Shown here: piece by piece, positions 63,949-64,000 of the stretch | Position numbering within the stretch: the stretch's first letter is position 1 | How the letters are laid out: every line of letters begins with the position of its first letter | Source: JARRKC01 sp037388505 | GTDB lineage: Bacteria > Acidobacteriota > UBA6911 > RPQK01 > JAPXNP01 | Direction of reading: 5' to 3' | Assembly: GCA_037388505.1 (NCBI GenBank) | Contig: JARRKC010000013.1 | Span: 12,614 to 76,613, forward strand | Length of the DNA stretch: 64,000 nt | The notes under the pieces: generated by a model | Told to the model about the DNA's origin: nothing | Seen by the model: the letters and a program-made list of their open reading frames with translations, nothing else | The model's database searches: none | Program-made: the position numbers and the translations under genes

Positions 63949-64000
63949 TCCTCGCCGGATTCCCGATGGAGTTGGAAGCCGCTCCAAAGTCACAGCGTCT

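Overview
The window (64 kb, GC-rich) reads as a chromosomal segment of an Acidobacteriota bacterium. The markers are a PadR-type regulator in front of an ADOP-type (acidobacterial duplicated orphan permease) gene, a thioredoxin/DUF3738 protein (a family abundant in soil Acidobacteria), a VWA protein resembling the acidobacterial VWFA-related family, two DUF1080 proteins and many exported proteins of unknown substrate. The class cannot be fixed from sequence alone. No rRNA, tRNA, insertion sequence, phage or CRISPR array was seen.

Layout. 0-2.4 kb: tail of a DUF4038-like glycosidase, a VWA protein and a tiny DUF1328 membrane protein. 2.6-8.5 kb: a tight acyl-CoA catabolic operon (acyl-CoA dehydrogenase, biotin-dependent carboxyltransferase, AtuA, a small AtuA-like partner, enoyl-CoA hydratase-like protein) resembling acyclic-terpene/leucine degradation. 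8.6-22.9 kb: prolyl oligopeptidase, five-PAS hybrid histidine kinase, SGNH-DUF1080 hydrolase, porin, a selenocysteine peroxiredoxin, an exported RraA-like protein and a large BNR/sortilin-like propeller protein. 23-28 kb: two tandem paralogous TPR proteins, then an SGNH + MBOAT O-acetylation pair. 28-38 kb: small exported proteins (cupin, fasciclin, NIPSNAP, ExbD, DUF1080, DinB, thioredoxin-DUF3738) and a sugar-nucleotide transferase. 38.5-50.2 kb: PadR-ADOP permease, a proton P-type ATPase, a BlaI/M56 sensor-repressor pair with a readable operator region, and a TlpA-like protein. 50.3-59 kb: accessory-looking region with a frameshifted SfsA-DUF123 gene, a VapBC pair, an OmpA-like protein, a frameshifted TlpA lipoprotein and a primase-helicase-nuclease fusion of the TOTE conflict-system type. 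60-64 kb: GH51 arabinofuranosidase and a fused osmoprotectant ABC transporter.

The two strongest findings are (1) the peroxiredoxin at 17605-18222, where an in-frame UGA lies exactly at the peroxidatic cysteine and is followed at the right distance by a bacterial SECIS-like hairpin with a GGUC loop, while the usual resolving cysteine is threonine; and (2) the 935-residue AEP primase / SF2 helicase / DUF559-like nuclease fusion at 55821-58628. A third theme is intergenic repeats: 7-bp and 9-bp tandem-unit arrays, a ~200-bp diverged element in two copies, a ~70-bp REP-like element in three copies, and at least ten copies of an AAAGGGACAG motif concentrated around 52-60 kb next to the conflict-type genes and two frameshifted genes.
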